64,000 bases of DNA from Triatoma infestans. Taxonomy: Eukaryota > Arthropoda > Insecta > Hemiptera > Reduviidae. Under the pieces are notes generated by a model. That model saw only the letters and a list, made by a program, of their open reading frames with translations. It was not told where the DNA came from and ran no database searches. Made by a program: the position numbers and the translations under genes. The first letter of the stretch is position 1. Each line of letters opens with the position of its first letter. Shown here piece by piece: positions 33,185 through 45,061 of this stretch. The stretch lies in NCBI GenBank assembly GCA_011037195.1, contig JAAEAF010014397.1:124001-188000 (forward strand), written 5' to 3'.

Positions 33185-34065
33185 CATTTGTTTGTCACTC
33201 TGTCAGAAGATCTCTCGGCCGCTGACTTTCCAGTCTTCTGACAAGGTTTCCAGGGATGGAATGGGAAAAAAGTTCTTGGATTAAAGGGTTATGATGGTCT
33301 GGAAGGGATGCATGGAATTTTTTTTTGTGTATCGGGATAAAATGAGGTCGCGGATAAAAGGGGATATTTAGGTCTTTGTTAATGATGGAATTAGAAACAT
33401 AGAAAGGTGCGTTAGTGACTTTACGAAGGATTTTGGATTGGAGGGTTTGTTGTTGGAGGTAATTGGAGGGCTTGGTTGAGCCCCACACTTCGATTCCTAC
33501 GTCCACAAAGGCTCGAGTATAGTGTTGTAGATTAGTACTTTTTTGTCCAGAATAAGACGAGAACGTCGGCCGAGTAAACGTTCCTGTCTCTTGAGTCTCG
33601 TGTAAGGATTCCAAGTCAGTCTTTTGTCTAAGTAGAGTCCTAAGTAGCGAACTTTATCAACAGTAGTTAGGAATTGTCCGTTAAGTTGTACTCGAGGACA
33701 TATAGCTCTACGGAGAGTGAATGTAATATGATAACATTTGTTAATATTTAATTTAACTCTCCATTTCCTGGACCCTTCGGCCATGGTGTTGAGATGGGAT
33801 TGGAGGGTGTGGGTAGCGATAACGGGATCTTCATGGGGTGTAAGGATAGCGGTGCCATCAGCAAAGGAAAATATGGTTGTGTTTGGATTGGAAGGAATAT
33901 CGCTTGTGTAGAGTACTGGTCCTAGGTCTTCCTTGGGGGACTCCTGCCTTCACGGGATGGTGGGAAGAAAAGGAAGTTTTTTCTGAAACACGGAAGAAAC
34001 TTTTAGAGAGATAGGATCGGAGGATAAGTTAGTTCGATTAAAATTTAAACTGACACTCTTTTATT
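33185..34065 (-). pseudogene. Jockey-like LINE, C-terminal half
   Basis: On the minus strand the reverse transcriptase blocks are AGVPQG (about 33935), FADGTAIL (about 33865; the second catalytic aspartate of FADD is read as G), KWRVKLNINKCYHITFTLRR (about 33720-33775), VRYLGLYLDKRLTWNP (about 33610-33660), then, after a frame change near 33550, RAFVDVGIEVWGSTKPSN and FYVSNSIINKDLNIPF. The order and spacing match the Jockey clade. The stop is at 33195. The 5' part, including the endonuclease and first palm motif, is missing or unrecognisable. The lost aspartate and frameshift make it inactive. Confidence 0.87.
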
Positions 34066-35089
34066 AGTTGGGTTGGAGGGCCCTGCCATGCTAGTTACAC
34101 TCAGTTTTATTGATAATCCCTACCATCTTTTTTATGGCAAGCCCAGCTAAAGGCTTGTAAACACTATAATTTTAATGATAATTGATTGTATTAATTATGA
34201 TTAAGTTGTGTAGATTTTTTTATTTTATTAAGTACTCTGTCGCTTTATGACTAACATTAAATCCTAACTATCTGATTCTGTTTCATCCCTTCATCCCTTA
34301 TATACAATTAATTTCATTATTTTACTTACATCTAGATAAAAAATGTTGAAAAAGGACAGCTTTAGTGTCTATTGTCATTTTCCAACAGGAAAATAGAGCT
34401 TATCTCATAGGGTTTATACATGAAAAGGGGGAGCTTTATGCTTTTGTACGGCAAACAGTGCTAGCTAACAGAGAAGCTTCATGTCATTGTGTAGTTTATT
34501 ATTAAAGTGAGGCCTAGTACTAATATTAAAATGGTTTTATTATTAAATATATAACTCCACAGTTTAAAAGAGATCAAATATACACATATTTTATACAACG
34601 TTTTGTTAGCTTAATAAATAAATAGTTTAAAATTTATTAAGTATAAAGCATTTATTTATTATTTACAACTTAATTAGAAGCTGTACGGTTGATTCTCTGG
34701 TAATTATTCATCTTTTTTCCAGTGGCAAATTTGCGTAGTAATATTTTTAAATGATGAAGTTTTTGAATAGATGGTCTTCCGATTTGAAACCTGTTTTGCA
34801 TACTTTTATGTATATATATATATATAAAACTTACTACACATTAGTACAACAAATAAAATCCAAAGCTAAGACCGTGAAATGAACTCAGTCCTACATGATA
34901 CACGTTTTCTTAAAGGGTCACGCTTCCATCCGTTTAGCAATGGTGATCCTTGAAATTACATAACATTATGTTTAGTCTAAACAAATCATTAATATAGTAT
35001 TACATAATAGCATTTTAATATTTATGGTGATTTAGTTGCTAATTTTGATGTTAAATAATTTATAAAATAGTTGGATAAGTCTCGTGCGA
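34066..35089. other. Unassigned A+T-rich stretch
   Basis: No gene. A short (TA)n lies at 34812-34826. Confidence 0.45.
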
Positions 35090-35482
35090 ATGAATTACTC
35101 CACAATTAGATCAGATTGGGAAGGGCCATGCACGCCTTATTCCACGTGACCTTCATTGAGAGGTCTATTGTAGATCCCTTGGGTTTATATAGCTTCGCCC
35201 TTTTCCATCAGGCCTAGCAAAGCTGAAAGTGGCTCCGTCACGAAGCTCGTGACTTCGAGATTGCTAGTCCCCAATTGAAGAAACCTTGTCCTCGCCAGGC
35301 CGGCACACTCACAAAGGATTTATACTGGGGTTTCCTCCTCGGCTCTGCAGAAACGGCATAACGCATTGTGTGCAAGTAGTAAATGGTGCATGTGGCTATT
35401 CAACCTGCAATGCTCTGTAAGTAGACCCACGATTAACCTTATATCCCGTCGGCTATGGCTCAGTAGAACCCTGGTGAATGTA
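35090..35482 (-). pseudogene. R1/LOA-like LINE tail
   Basis: The minus translation gives HSRRDIRLIVGLLTEHCRLN, then HHLLLAHNALCRFCRAEEET and a CECAGLARTRF block. This is the same post-RNase H zinc-knuckle region (LTGHCxLxxHLxxxGL...CRxC....E) as at 27.5-28.4 kb but from a different family. Stops appear after about 35210. No RNase H remains. Confidence 0.78.
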
Positions 35483-36549
35483 GGTAAATGTCTTTTACTT
35501 GAATTACTCTACGAGTAAAAAAAAAGAAAAATAGAAGGATTTTACTTGCAGTTTTAGAAATGGAAAAGAATACGAAATGTTCTCTCCCCTCCTTGCATTG
35601 ATTAAAATTTTTTCTTTATCCAAACTTCCTGGTAAAATGAACTCAGTTGCGAAAATTCTGACAGAATCGCAATACTTCCGCCTCTTTAGTAAGGAATAAG
35701 AGAAAGTAAAAATGTAACCTATTTTTTCAAGCCTGTGATAAATTATGGAGTAACACAAATTACTTTTTTCTTTTTTTTTTTTAATTACAGGAATGGGATT
35801 CTGAGGAAAAAAAAGAAAGCAAGCCGATCCATTGAATCTACGGCACTCCTCTGTATATATGGTCGAATAATCCAGTAAAGGGTATTTTCCAGCTATGTTT
35901 ATTCTAAAAATATTTTATAAAACTTTTAATCGTTTTAAATCTTTTTTCATTATTTTTTTTTTTAATACTTATCAGATTGATTCAGTATTTATATTATAAA
36001 TAATTGGAAAGCTAGGCCAGTAAAAAGGGCAAAAAAAAAATAAAATACATGATTATTCAGTTTTTAATAAATCACGTTCTCCCTTTTTTTTTAATTTTTT
36101 TTATATTAATATTTTCCACAGTAAATGGTCTTTTCAATAAAGAACTTGAATATTTGAGGAGGATAAATTTATGCAGAAAAAAATGTGAATGTATCCTATA
36201 TTAATAAATTACAAATTCAATTATATTTTGTTTGTTTCAAATGATATTATATTAGCCAATTAAAATCTTCTTTTTTTTTTTTTTTTTTAACTTGATGAAA
36301 ACCCTGTATAGAGTGTTCATTAGAAATGGAAATTTTATAACTTTAGACGCATCGAATAATATTTATCTAGTAATTAAGTTTTATTCAAGATTTTGTTTTT
36401 TTTTTTTTTTTTATGACGTTGCCAAGATACCTTTAAATATGGGGGAGAAGGAGGGAACTATGGCCTTGAAGAAAATAGTGTACGTTGCACACGCACAGAG
36501 AAAAACGCTTGTTGAGTTCGATACATTTTTACATTCTGTTACTCGTAGT
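35483..36549. other. Unassigned A+T-rich stretch
   Basis: Many T-runs (35768-35782, 36273-36288, 36397-36412). No gene. Confidence 0.45.
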
Positions 36550-37395
36550 TCTCGTAATCGTGTAAAATTTTTGATTTCTAGTTTTCACCGGAAAAATCGG
36601 TTTTGAGATCCCCTGAGCCCAAAAAAGTGGTTTTTAGTAAATGGTCTGTTTGTGTGTGAGTGAAATGAAACTTGATATTCCGTTTAGGTATCACCATGGC
36701 ATCTGATAGTGGGTCATCTGTCAAAATTCCTCAACCGGAAGTATCACTTTACTTGTTTATTTTTTTTACTCTTTTGCTTTTCTCAGAAATGGCTCCGATG
36801 ATATTTTTTTTTTTTAACTTGTTACTTCAACTACACATACAAAGAGCTACAAATTTTATTTGTAACATTTCTCTGGGAAAATTCTTTTAAGGGCCTTTAT
36901 GTTGGTGGGGTGGGGTTAGGTTTTCATCTAAAGTGCTATTTCAGTTTATTTAACAATTCTATCATCTAAATAATGTTAATTAGAATTAAATATTTTGTTG
37001 AAATTCCGAGTTTAAAAAAAAAATCGGATGAAAGGAAGTGCGTTAACTTTACCACTTTACTAAATGATTTTTTTCCAATTTTTCGCGATTTTCTCAAAAA
37101 TGGCTCGGACGGATTTTCTTGAAACGAAATATATAAGCTAAACATACACAGATCTACAACTTTTATTTAAAACATTTCTCTAGAAAAATTCATTTAATGG
37201 CACTTTTAGGGGAGGGATGGGGTTATATTTTTCTCTAAACTGCTATCATAGTTGATTATACAATTCTATCATCCAAACAAAATTAATTAGAAATAAATAG
37301 ATGGCCAAAATTCCGAGTTTCAAGGAAATTAGTTAACCGGAAGTGCGCTTTTATTGAACGGGTTTTTTCAGTTTACCACTGAAATTCTAACTGAA
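36550..37395 (+). mobile_element. Family X with tandem core units
   Basis: The 5' block (TTTTCACCGGAAAAATCGG, TGGTTTTTAGTAAATGGTCTG) is followed by two full core units and the start of a third. The CGGAAGT marker falls at about 36736, 37033 and 37340, a period of about 300 bp. Each unit carries TTTCTCAAAAATGGCTC-, AAATTCATTTAAGGGC- and AATTCTATCATC-type blocks. The 3' hairpin end is missing. Confidence 0.85.
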
Positions 37396-37974
37396 AATTT
37401 TTCGTAAGTACATTTCCTAAGTTATTTCCATACTTTACTCTTATATATGCCACATATTTTTTAATAGTTGTGATTTAGTTTAATATTGATCTGTTCTACA
37501 ACAATAGTTTAAAATAAATTTAAATGTGCTATATATATCATACTCTTTATTTAGTTTATTTTTTAAAAAAATTTTATTCTGGAAATATTTAGTTTAAGTT
37601 CATATTTTATGTTGTTTCTATTTTTTATTGATTTGTATTTAAACCTTTGTACAGACCCTGAAGAAGGCAATAAAGGTGCCGAAACGTCGGTAGAAATTTA
37701 AAAAGAGTTCTTTTGTATGACCGAACCTCAAAATCTAGTTTACAACATTGAATACAGCGTTCGTAACGAACACCAAAAACATTATTAATTAGGTATTAAT
37801 ATTAGATAGATGATAGAATACTCTAATGAACTGAAATGACGCTTCAATGGGATAGCAAAACCTTCTTCCTATATCCCTCTTAAATAATTTTTTTTGCTGA
37901 AAAACTTTTCAAATAATAGACATTGACCGACATGTGTCTAGTGTATATATAATATAATATTTAAAGAAAAATCA
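37396..37974. other. A+T-rich stretch containing a hammerhead-like motif
   Basis: Apart from the motif at 37655-37692 nothing is recognised. Confidence 0.45.
37655..37692 (+). ncRNA. Hammerhead-ribozyme-like motif, ACGU family
   Basis: Stem I ACC (37655-37657), CUGAAGA (37658-37664), one extra A, stem II GGC ... GCC (37666-37668/37678-37680) with a 9-nt loop, GAA (37681-37683), palindromic ACGU (37684-37687), C17 (37688), stem I partner GGU (37689-37691). It has the same layout as the ACCGGU families with unrelated stems, which supports selection on structure. Confidence 0.55.
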
Positions 37975-38200
37975 TTTGGTGTCTTTTTTTTGCGAAAATC
38001 GCTAAAAACTATTAAAAATCCATTCGGTTGCATGGTACTTTCGGTTGAGGAATTTGGACAGATAACTTCCCAAACATAACGTCAAGTTTGAACTTCCTGG
38101 GGAAAAAAAAGAGAAAAAAAACTGACTCAGGTGACCTCAAAAAGTTTATTTCCGGTAAAAAGTTGATATTGAAAATATGACACGATAACAGAGAAATTAA
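37975..38200 (-). mobile_element. Family X, 5' part
   Basis: Inverted X blocks: GGTACTTTCGGTTGAGGAATTT, GACTCAGGTGACCTCAAAA, TATTTCCGG. Short and diverged. Confidence 0.65.
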
Positions 38201-38994
38201 ACAAGAAATTCACATATTACAGAAAATTATATGAATTATATTGAAATACTAACATATTATACGCAATAAGATCATGGAATCTCTGAATTGTAGTACAATA
38301 ATATCATTTATTTACTGATCTAGTACTTAGATTATTTGCTGATAAAAAACCATTTCCAATTTCTGTTGCGTAAATTCTGCGTTCGTTTCATAACATCTCT
38401 TTGACAAAACTGCCCGAGGGTACAGTTGATCCTCATTCCATCTTAAAGGTCGGCTGCACACACAAAGGGCAATTTCTAAAAAAATCCAATCAATGGTAGG
38501 GAGGGGCAAACCCTAACGTATAATGGGGGTTTTTCAGCTTGGAGTGATGGTTTAGTAGCTGAGTGGTAAGGGTTGGCATGAAGCTACTAAAAGTGGTCGC
38601 ACAGGAAGAGCATGAAGGAGAAGAATACACGGCTCTGAGACTTTCTTCTTTCTTTCTTTATCCACCGTCTCACAAGCACGGCTCTCTTACTCTCTAGCTA
38701 CATGGGGGAGTGAGTGTATGTGCACGCGCTTACATCCCTTTAGACCTAATAGTCAATTGAAAACTATTTCACGGCGGCTGAACAGTAAATGTGATAGAAG
38801 TCAAAGAAAGAAGATGGACTTTTCTAAGCATCCATTGCATTTTTACTGTAATAAATGTTTCTTTTGTTTAACTTACTAGGTCGAAATTATATTTGTTCAA
38901 ACGTTTCATATTATTAAAATGTTTCAACATCATGGGACGGACGGTATTCGGAAAATTTATTTTTAATTTTATTGTATTGTAATTCTGATTTTTT
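38201..38994. other. Mostly unassigned
   Basis: Positions 38495-38520 (AGGGAGGGGCAAACCCTAACG) resemble the 3' end of the R1/LOA-like LINE at 27.44 kb. Positions 38546-38590 have a weak A-box-like TAGCTGAGTGGTAAGGG. Neither is enough for a firm call. Confidence 0.4.
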
Positions 38995-39600
38995 AGTAAT
39001 TGGAAGTATTTTGCGATCATGCCAGATTTTCAGAAATGGTGTTTACGCCGGAAATACATGTTTTGGGGTCCCCCCTAAATCGAAAAACATGTTTTAGCGA
39101 ATGTTATGTGTGTATGTATGATTCTAATTTATGTTAATATTGTATAGCTGTTAGTATCTTTCTTTATGCTGATGTGGAACTGTAGAGAAAAGCCTAATTG
39201 CTACTGTTTCTTCAAAACCCCCAAAAAAATCAATTTTGCTGGGAAAATTAAAAATATATTAAGCCGTTTTTGAGAAAATATCGGAAAAATATAAGTGAAA
39301 AAAGTAATCAGCAAATTCGTACTTCCGGTTGATGGAATTTGCCCAAAACCTTCGTATCGGATGCAGTGGTCATAATAGTAGTCCAATGTATTATGAATTT
39401 ATTATACCAAGTTTGTACTTCGTGCAATTTTACATTATTGACCTATTTTTTGCACACACACAGACACACAAGACCATTCTCTAAAAACATTTTTTTTCAT
39501 ACTCACGGGACTTCAAAACGTATATTTCCGGTGAAAATCAATTTCGAAATTTTGACATGATCGGACTACTTCCTCTTACTATGAGTTAAGAAGAAGTAAA
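38995..39600. mobile_element. Two family X pieces in opposite orientation
   Basis: A forward 5' piece (38995-39120: TTTTGCGATCATGCCAG, GCCGGAAATACATGTTTTGG) is followed by a reversed longer piece (39135-39600) ending in CGGACTACTTCCTCTTACT. Both contain the X 5' block, so they form an interrupted palindrome. Confidence 0.7.
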
Positions 39601-39729
39601 AATATATATAGAATTTCAAATAAAAAGTAGAATATTGTAAGTATACTATATAAATGAATTTTTGTAAAAAAAGGTGTAAATAAATGCGTTTCAGCATGTT
39701 ACACAGGAAAATTATAATACAAATTGAAA

Positions 39730-40225
39730 TGTTATTGGTGTGATGTGTTGTAGAGTAGTGGTAGTGTGTAGCACGAGCGGTTTTCTAAAAGGGGCTTGTA
39801 AGTATATATGTTTAAGAAAGTGAAGTATCAGAAATAAGAACGTAGTCACCACTGCTAACAATAAATATATTCTATTAAAATAATAACTACAAGTTATTTG
39901 CAAGATATTGTAAGCTTATTAATATATTGTGAAACTGCCACTGATTTTTAGAGAACGATTCCTGAAGCAAGTGTTCTGGGTTTGAAAGCAGAATGCATAC
40001 TGTCTTGAAGAAATGCCCTATCTAGCTGGGGATTTTCTTTTACAAAAGAGTTGGCCTAACGGGTTCTTGCGCCTTTGTTTCTTTAATTGCAATGATCTTA
40101 TATTTCAGTACCTGACTCTAAATACACTCTTTTTGAAGGTAAATTCACTATTTTTTTTCCAAAACTGCTTCACTTAAATATTGTCAAAATTCACTCAACT
40201 ATTTTTAAAAACTATTATTTTTCCA
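39730..40225 (+). mobile_element. Repeat Y, subfamily 2
   Basis: Starts TGTTATTGGTGTGATGTG and carries GTAGCACGAGCGG and AGGGGCTTGTAAGTAT. The 3' third resembles the 7352 copy. The right boundary is uncertain. Confidence 0.6.
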
Positions 40226-40578
40226 TTTCGTTCTTCCACTACAAAATCAAGAAAATTGCCGTCTGTTAGGGCTTTCATGAATTAAAACGCTGACGGTTCA
40301 ATTTGGTGCAAAATAGGATAAAATTGTGTTTGGTTTCTCCAATAGTTGAAATCCATAAACAATGCTCTGAACGGCCATTCTGAAACCGTTGATGCAGAAA
40401 GGATGATTTTGTAAGTCTTGATACGTTTCAATATCAGTGGAATCATCATGATACATAAAAAGTAGTTTTATTTATTTATTTATTTATTATTATTTATTTT
40501 TTCAAATTTTTCCAGTTTTTGCAATATTTGTCTAAATTAACAACTGTTTCACAGAATCTCGGCATATTTTATAGGTTC

Positions 40579-41040
40579 TGTAATGTCGTCGGTGATGTTT
40601 GATGTATAGGTAGCTTGTTGTGTTGCACGAGCGGATTTATATGAAAGGCTTGTAAATATGTAGCTTAAAAGAGAAGAAGTGTTAGCAATGATAAAGAAGT
40701 CACACTGTTTTTCAAAAGATATATTCTCTAATAGAATTTAAGTTACTTTAGATTATTACAACAAAATGCATATAATTTAAATGGAATAAACTCTTAAAAC
40801 TTGATATTGGCTCTGATGTTTTCAACTCGGTAGCTAGAACGAGTCTCCCTTAAAATATCTCTTCTCTTTGTTTCAATTCCTCCCCTGTGAGAAGAAGGGG
40901 TAGTAGAGTACAATGCCACAATTGTTCTTGAACCGTACGAGTAACTGTCTTTATACCTGGCTGGCCCTTTTGCAACATATTTTGATAATTTAGATTTATT
41001 TAAAATTTAATATTATTTCAAGTTTCTTGCATCCATCACA
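40579..41040 (+). mobile_element. Repeat Y (putative solo LTR)
   Basis: Begins TGTAATGTCG and ends CATCCATCACA. The flanks GTTC/GATC differ at one of four bases. Very close to the 12211 copy over its whole length, including the 3' TATTTTGATAATTTAGATTT block. Confidence 0.75.
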
Positions 41041-41219
41041 GATCTCTTATTATTTCAAATACTAAAATAAACATAAAATTTTATTAAACAATTTTATGTT
41101 TAATTTATTTCTCTTATTAAACATAAAATACTAAAATAATTATTAAACCCACATTTAATCTATTTATAGAGATCTATAAAAAAAATATTTTACTTTCCAC
41201 ATTTTCTTTAATGCTGTCC

Positions 41220-41220
<1 letters not shown>

Positions 41221-41255
<35 letters not shown>

Positions 41256-41273
41256 GAATAATAATAATAATGA
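41221..41273. repeat. (AAT)n microsatellite before SINE1
   Basis: About 17 AAT units with one interruption, ending 10 bp before the SINE head. Confidence 0.9.
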
Positions 41274-41283
41274 AATATATAGG

Positions 41284-41520
41284 GAGGGAAGGGAATAGCT
41301 AAGTGGTTAGCGTACTGGACTCCCACGCGGAGGACCCGGGTTCGAATCCAGCTGTGCTGCTCTTAGTTTTTTTCTTCCAAGGAGCCTTTACAGCTATCTG
41401 TCCAATGATGGACAGTGTTGTCTGTAAGGAGAAAACACTGTCCGGAGGCCGGCAGTGCACAGAGAAGGCTCCGTGCCCCAATGACCACAGATGTTGACGC
41501 GCCTTAAATTAAAAGAAAAA
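41284..41520 (+). mobile_element. SINE1, full length
   Basis: Both boxes are intact (TAGCTAAGTGG, GGTTCGAATCC), the body is complete and the tail is AAATTAAAAGAAAAA. Its sequence is close to the copies at 704 and 62681, so it is probably young. Confidence 0.9.
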
Positions 41521-41737
41521 TGTATATATATATTATATAGGGAATATTACATTTATATTTTTTTGAAGTGATGTCAGTCAGGCACTTATATTTGTGTCCT
41601 GCACTTCAGAACATTAAAGAAGCACTAGAACGATGGTATTTACATTCGAAAATCCATGTATTCCTCCAAGGGCGCATATGCCCAAAATGACCCGCATTAC
41701 CTGGGCTAGAAAATTACATTAGAATTTTGGACGCCAG
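41521..41737. other. Unassigned stretch
   Basis: No recognised feature. Confidence 0.4.
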
Positions 41738-41930
41738 GATAACTGTATGGTTGGAGTAGTGACCTGCCTGCAAAGCTGAGGTCTAAGATTCGAGAATTTT
41801 CCCGATCATGAACTTAGATTTTGTTTTGATGTGTTGATATCACTATATATATATTAAATTATGTATGCTAACCGCCTCTGACCATAACATCTGATCGCTA
41901 GTTGGACTTAAAGCCCGCCAGAAAAAAATG
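41738..41930 (+). mobile_element. SINE2
   Basis: Head ACTGTATGGTTGGAGTAGTG with a degenerate B box (AGATTCGAGAA). The tail AGTTGGACTTAAAGCCCGCC is shared with the 24.9-kb copy. Confidence 0.65.
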
Positions 41931-42565
41931 TTACTTAATTTTTATTTTATATTAGATTGTTTACTGTAAATTATTATTATCTTTTTGTATATTAATTAAT
42001 TAAAGATAAAATTTACAATTTATTAAATTTGAATTAAATAAATGTATAATTAATTTGATCTGGACTGATCAATACAGTTCTGTGTACTGTAGAATAGCGC
42101 TTATTTCAGGGCGTGTCCACCTGTAGATTTAACCAAATAAATTTAACCAATTTTGTTAATAGGTTTCGCATAATAGATTGCTTATTGAATTGTTTTATTT
42201 GCGCAGAAATTTGAATTAAAAAGTTTATTTTCTTAATGAAATTGAAGCTGTTTTAAAGAGAATAAATTTAAAATAATGAAACGTTAACAATAGACGGAAG
42301 CGTTATCATATTGCAGAATTGTTTTATTTTGTTTCATTAAAAAATGGATATCTTAGTCTTGACTTTCTAAACTATATCCAACTGTTCAGTGTATAGGTCA
42401 ATGTCCATAGCTCTGCCGTGTGTCACAAGCTCAAAATGCAAAATATTTTCAAATATTCACCAAATGCAAACCAAACCGATTTCGGGCTAAACTTTCGTTG
42501 AGCTACAATGGCTTTGTATACACATTGTTGACACTTGTTTGGATTATTAAAAAATATCCATTATT
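41931..42565. other. Unassigned A+T-rich stretch
   Basis: No gene recognised. Confidence 0.45.
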
Positions 42566-42764
42566 AAGGAAGGAATTAGCTCAGTGGTAGGACGGTTGAC
42601 TTTCATACGGGGGGTCCCGGGTTCTCTTAGATTTTTTTCTTCCTAAAAGTATCTACAGCCCAGTGATCGGTGATGAATAGTGTTGCCAGTAACGAAAGAA
42701 CACTGTCCGGGGATCGACACTAAGAAGGCTCGAGGTTCCAATAACCATAGATATTGTACGCGTC
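42566..42764 (+). mobile_element. SINE1, diverged
   Basis: A box AATTAGCTCAGTGG. The B box is interrupted (GGGTTCTCTTAG), with the spacer after the tRNA-like head deleted. The body is present up to ATAACCATAGATATTG. Confidence 0.8.
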
Positions 42765-42829
42765 AATGTATAACGTATAAATATTTTCCGCCACATGCAA
42801 GTCTATGTTACCACATTGTTTTGACAAAA

Positions 42830-42867
42830 CATCCTGATGATGGGCGAACACCTGAAACCGGTCGATG
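42830..42867 (+). ncRNA. Hammerhead-ribozyme-like motif, family B variant
   Basis: CAUC (42830-42833), canonical CUGAUGA (42834-42840), extra U, stem II GGGC...ACCU (one mismatch, one G-U), GAA (42854-42856), ACCGGU (42857-42862), C (42863), GAUG (42864-42867). The unit lies directly after a SINE1 copy. Confidence 0.55.
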
Positions 42868-42899
42868 ACCACAGAAAGAAGTAGGCTATCATAGAAAAT

Positions 42900-44487
42900 A
42901 TCTCTTATATAAAATATATGTATATAGCTACTATTCATCACTTGTAATTTATTCATTTCCAAAAGCGGTCATCTGTTAGATATTGGAGCGAATTTTTGCA
43001 TGAAGGACTTGGTTGGTTGGTTTGGCGCTCTTAAAATTCACAATAATCTGATTTTGATCTTAAATTTGGGACACGAGCTTTTTGAAAATGCAGTTCATCT
43101 TTGGTTTTCAAGCCCCCAAATATGATAGATAATGTTCCAGTGGCCGTATAGAGATGCTGCTTCATAGTCGAGCGAGCAATTCTTTATCATCGACACCAAA
43201 TTTCTCTAGTTCTTCTAGCTCATATTAAATGTAGGAATACTCACATTTGAAATTTCTAAACTAAAACGAAGCCGTATTGCCCGTGCACAATCTTCTCTCT
43301 TTTTTATTGCACAAATTTCATCAGTTGTATCAGCAAAATCGTGAATCACAATTTTTTTTTTTTCTTCGGATATCTTGATTGCAGATTATAGTAGCAAATG
43401 AGATATGTATGTAAATATGTTTGGCTAAATAATTGAATAAATGGTTTATTCAAAGTAAAAAAAAAAAATTCATATAAATTGTAATATATAATCAAGCCAA
43501 CAAGTTAGGATTTATTATCTAATATCAAAGAGGTCAACATTGATTTCATACAGAAAACTTTTTAATAAATAGATTTCATAAGAATTACAGATTTACAAAG
43601 AATCTCAAGTTGAAAAAAAATCGAATTAACTGAAAATTGTAGAAATTGTATAGAGAGAATAATTCATGTGAGATTTTTTTTTAAAAAGAGTAAATATATT
43701 ACCTTTAACTTTTATTACTGTATGCTTATGAAGAAATTAAAGCATTACTATGAAACTATGTAAAACATTACTTTATTAAAGTGTATTTTGACATACAACA
43801 TGCAAAACTTTATTTTTTTTAAATAAATATTTGTGAGGTTACCTTTTTAATTAAAATATTTTTATATTTAAGTCAATTTTATAAAGAATGTACAATATAA
43901 ACTTTTGCTTGAAAAGAAAGAAAGAAAAAAAATTAATTCTATTGGAATTTAATTTTACTAAACGGGGAATATAACATTTAGGTTTTTTCCCGTATGTAGG
44001 AAGTTAGGAAGTGATGCGAGGTGAAGGGCAAGTCACATCGGCCATGGCCGTGTGCAACATCAAAGAGTGAACAGATGTACACGGAGAGTGTTTTTTTTTT
44101 TTTTTTTTGTTTTTTTTTTTTCTACTATGAAATAAAGCATTTTATCATAAAATGAAATCCTTTGTTGTAGGTATGTTGTAATATAACCTTCCTAACAGAT
44201 TTATATATATATATATATTTTTATATATCAAAAAGTGTGGGACAATTTTGTGGTAGATTTAATATCTATATTTGAGATTTATCACCATCATAAACAGTGA
44301 CTTTTTTTTTTGTCATTTTTCCAATGAATGGAAACATTGATTATTAGTTTTTTAATTGTTTTTCCAAGTAGTTAGAAAATTAAAAATTGAAGTTACATCA
44401 AATCAATAAAAAGAAAAATTTTGGAACTGACTTCATTAAAAATTGTTTTCATTCATTTACGATATATTTGCATAACTGGTAAGTATA
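42900..44487. other. Unassigned A+T-rich stretch
   Basis: T-runs at 44091-44121. No gene or named repeat. Confidence 0.45.
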
Positions 44488-44649
44488 CAGGGTGTCCTCA
44501 TTTAAACGGACCACTTTTGAAATAACTCTTAAACGATGGAAGATATAAAAAAAAAGTGAACATAAAGTTTGTTGAAGTATTTTCGCTCTAGTTTATAATA
44601 GTGTTAATGTTTTTTGATTTTTATTGCCGCCTTACACCTTTTGTAATTA

Positions 44650-44831
44650 AGAAAATTTAATCTTTATGATTGAATATTTCGGCAACGATTTGAAATATTA
44701 AAGTGGCGTTTTATTTTTAACCCTCACTTTTTACTACTATATTGAAAACTATTAGAAAAAAATGCCGTTAATTTCACTTCACTATTTCAAATCGTTGCCG
44801 AGATATTGAATCATAAAGATTAAATTTTCTT
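44650..44831. repeat. Internal hairpin, arms of about 57 bp
   Basis: Left arm 44650-44705 and right arm 44775-44831 are near-perfect reverse complements (TTAATCTTTATGATT / AATCATAAAGATTAA; TCGGCAACGATTTGAAATA), with a loop of about 70 bp. The structure lies inside the mariner remnant. Confidence 0.85.
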
Positions 44832-45061
44832 CGTTTTTTTTTTTTTGCTATTTCTTTGTTTCATAAACTAAAATCACAACCCGGATTTTCTTATTAATTT
44901 ATAATAAATGAGAGAGAGATCAAATGCTGACAACACTTAACACATATTCCAAAACCATAAGGGACTTAAAAAAATCCGGCAAAACATCATTAAAACCAAA
45001 CAATATTCCAGTTTATTTACAAAAATTTATACAAAAAAAAAATATATTTCCTATTTATTCA

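Noticed and set aside
36550..37395. CRISPR-like array because of regular repeats
   Set aside because: The units are about 300 bp, diverged, without spacers, and the same units occur in other copies of a eukaryotic interspersed element.
38546..38590. Third SINE family
   Set aside because: Only a weak A-box-like string is present. No B box at the right distance and no second copy was found in the window.
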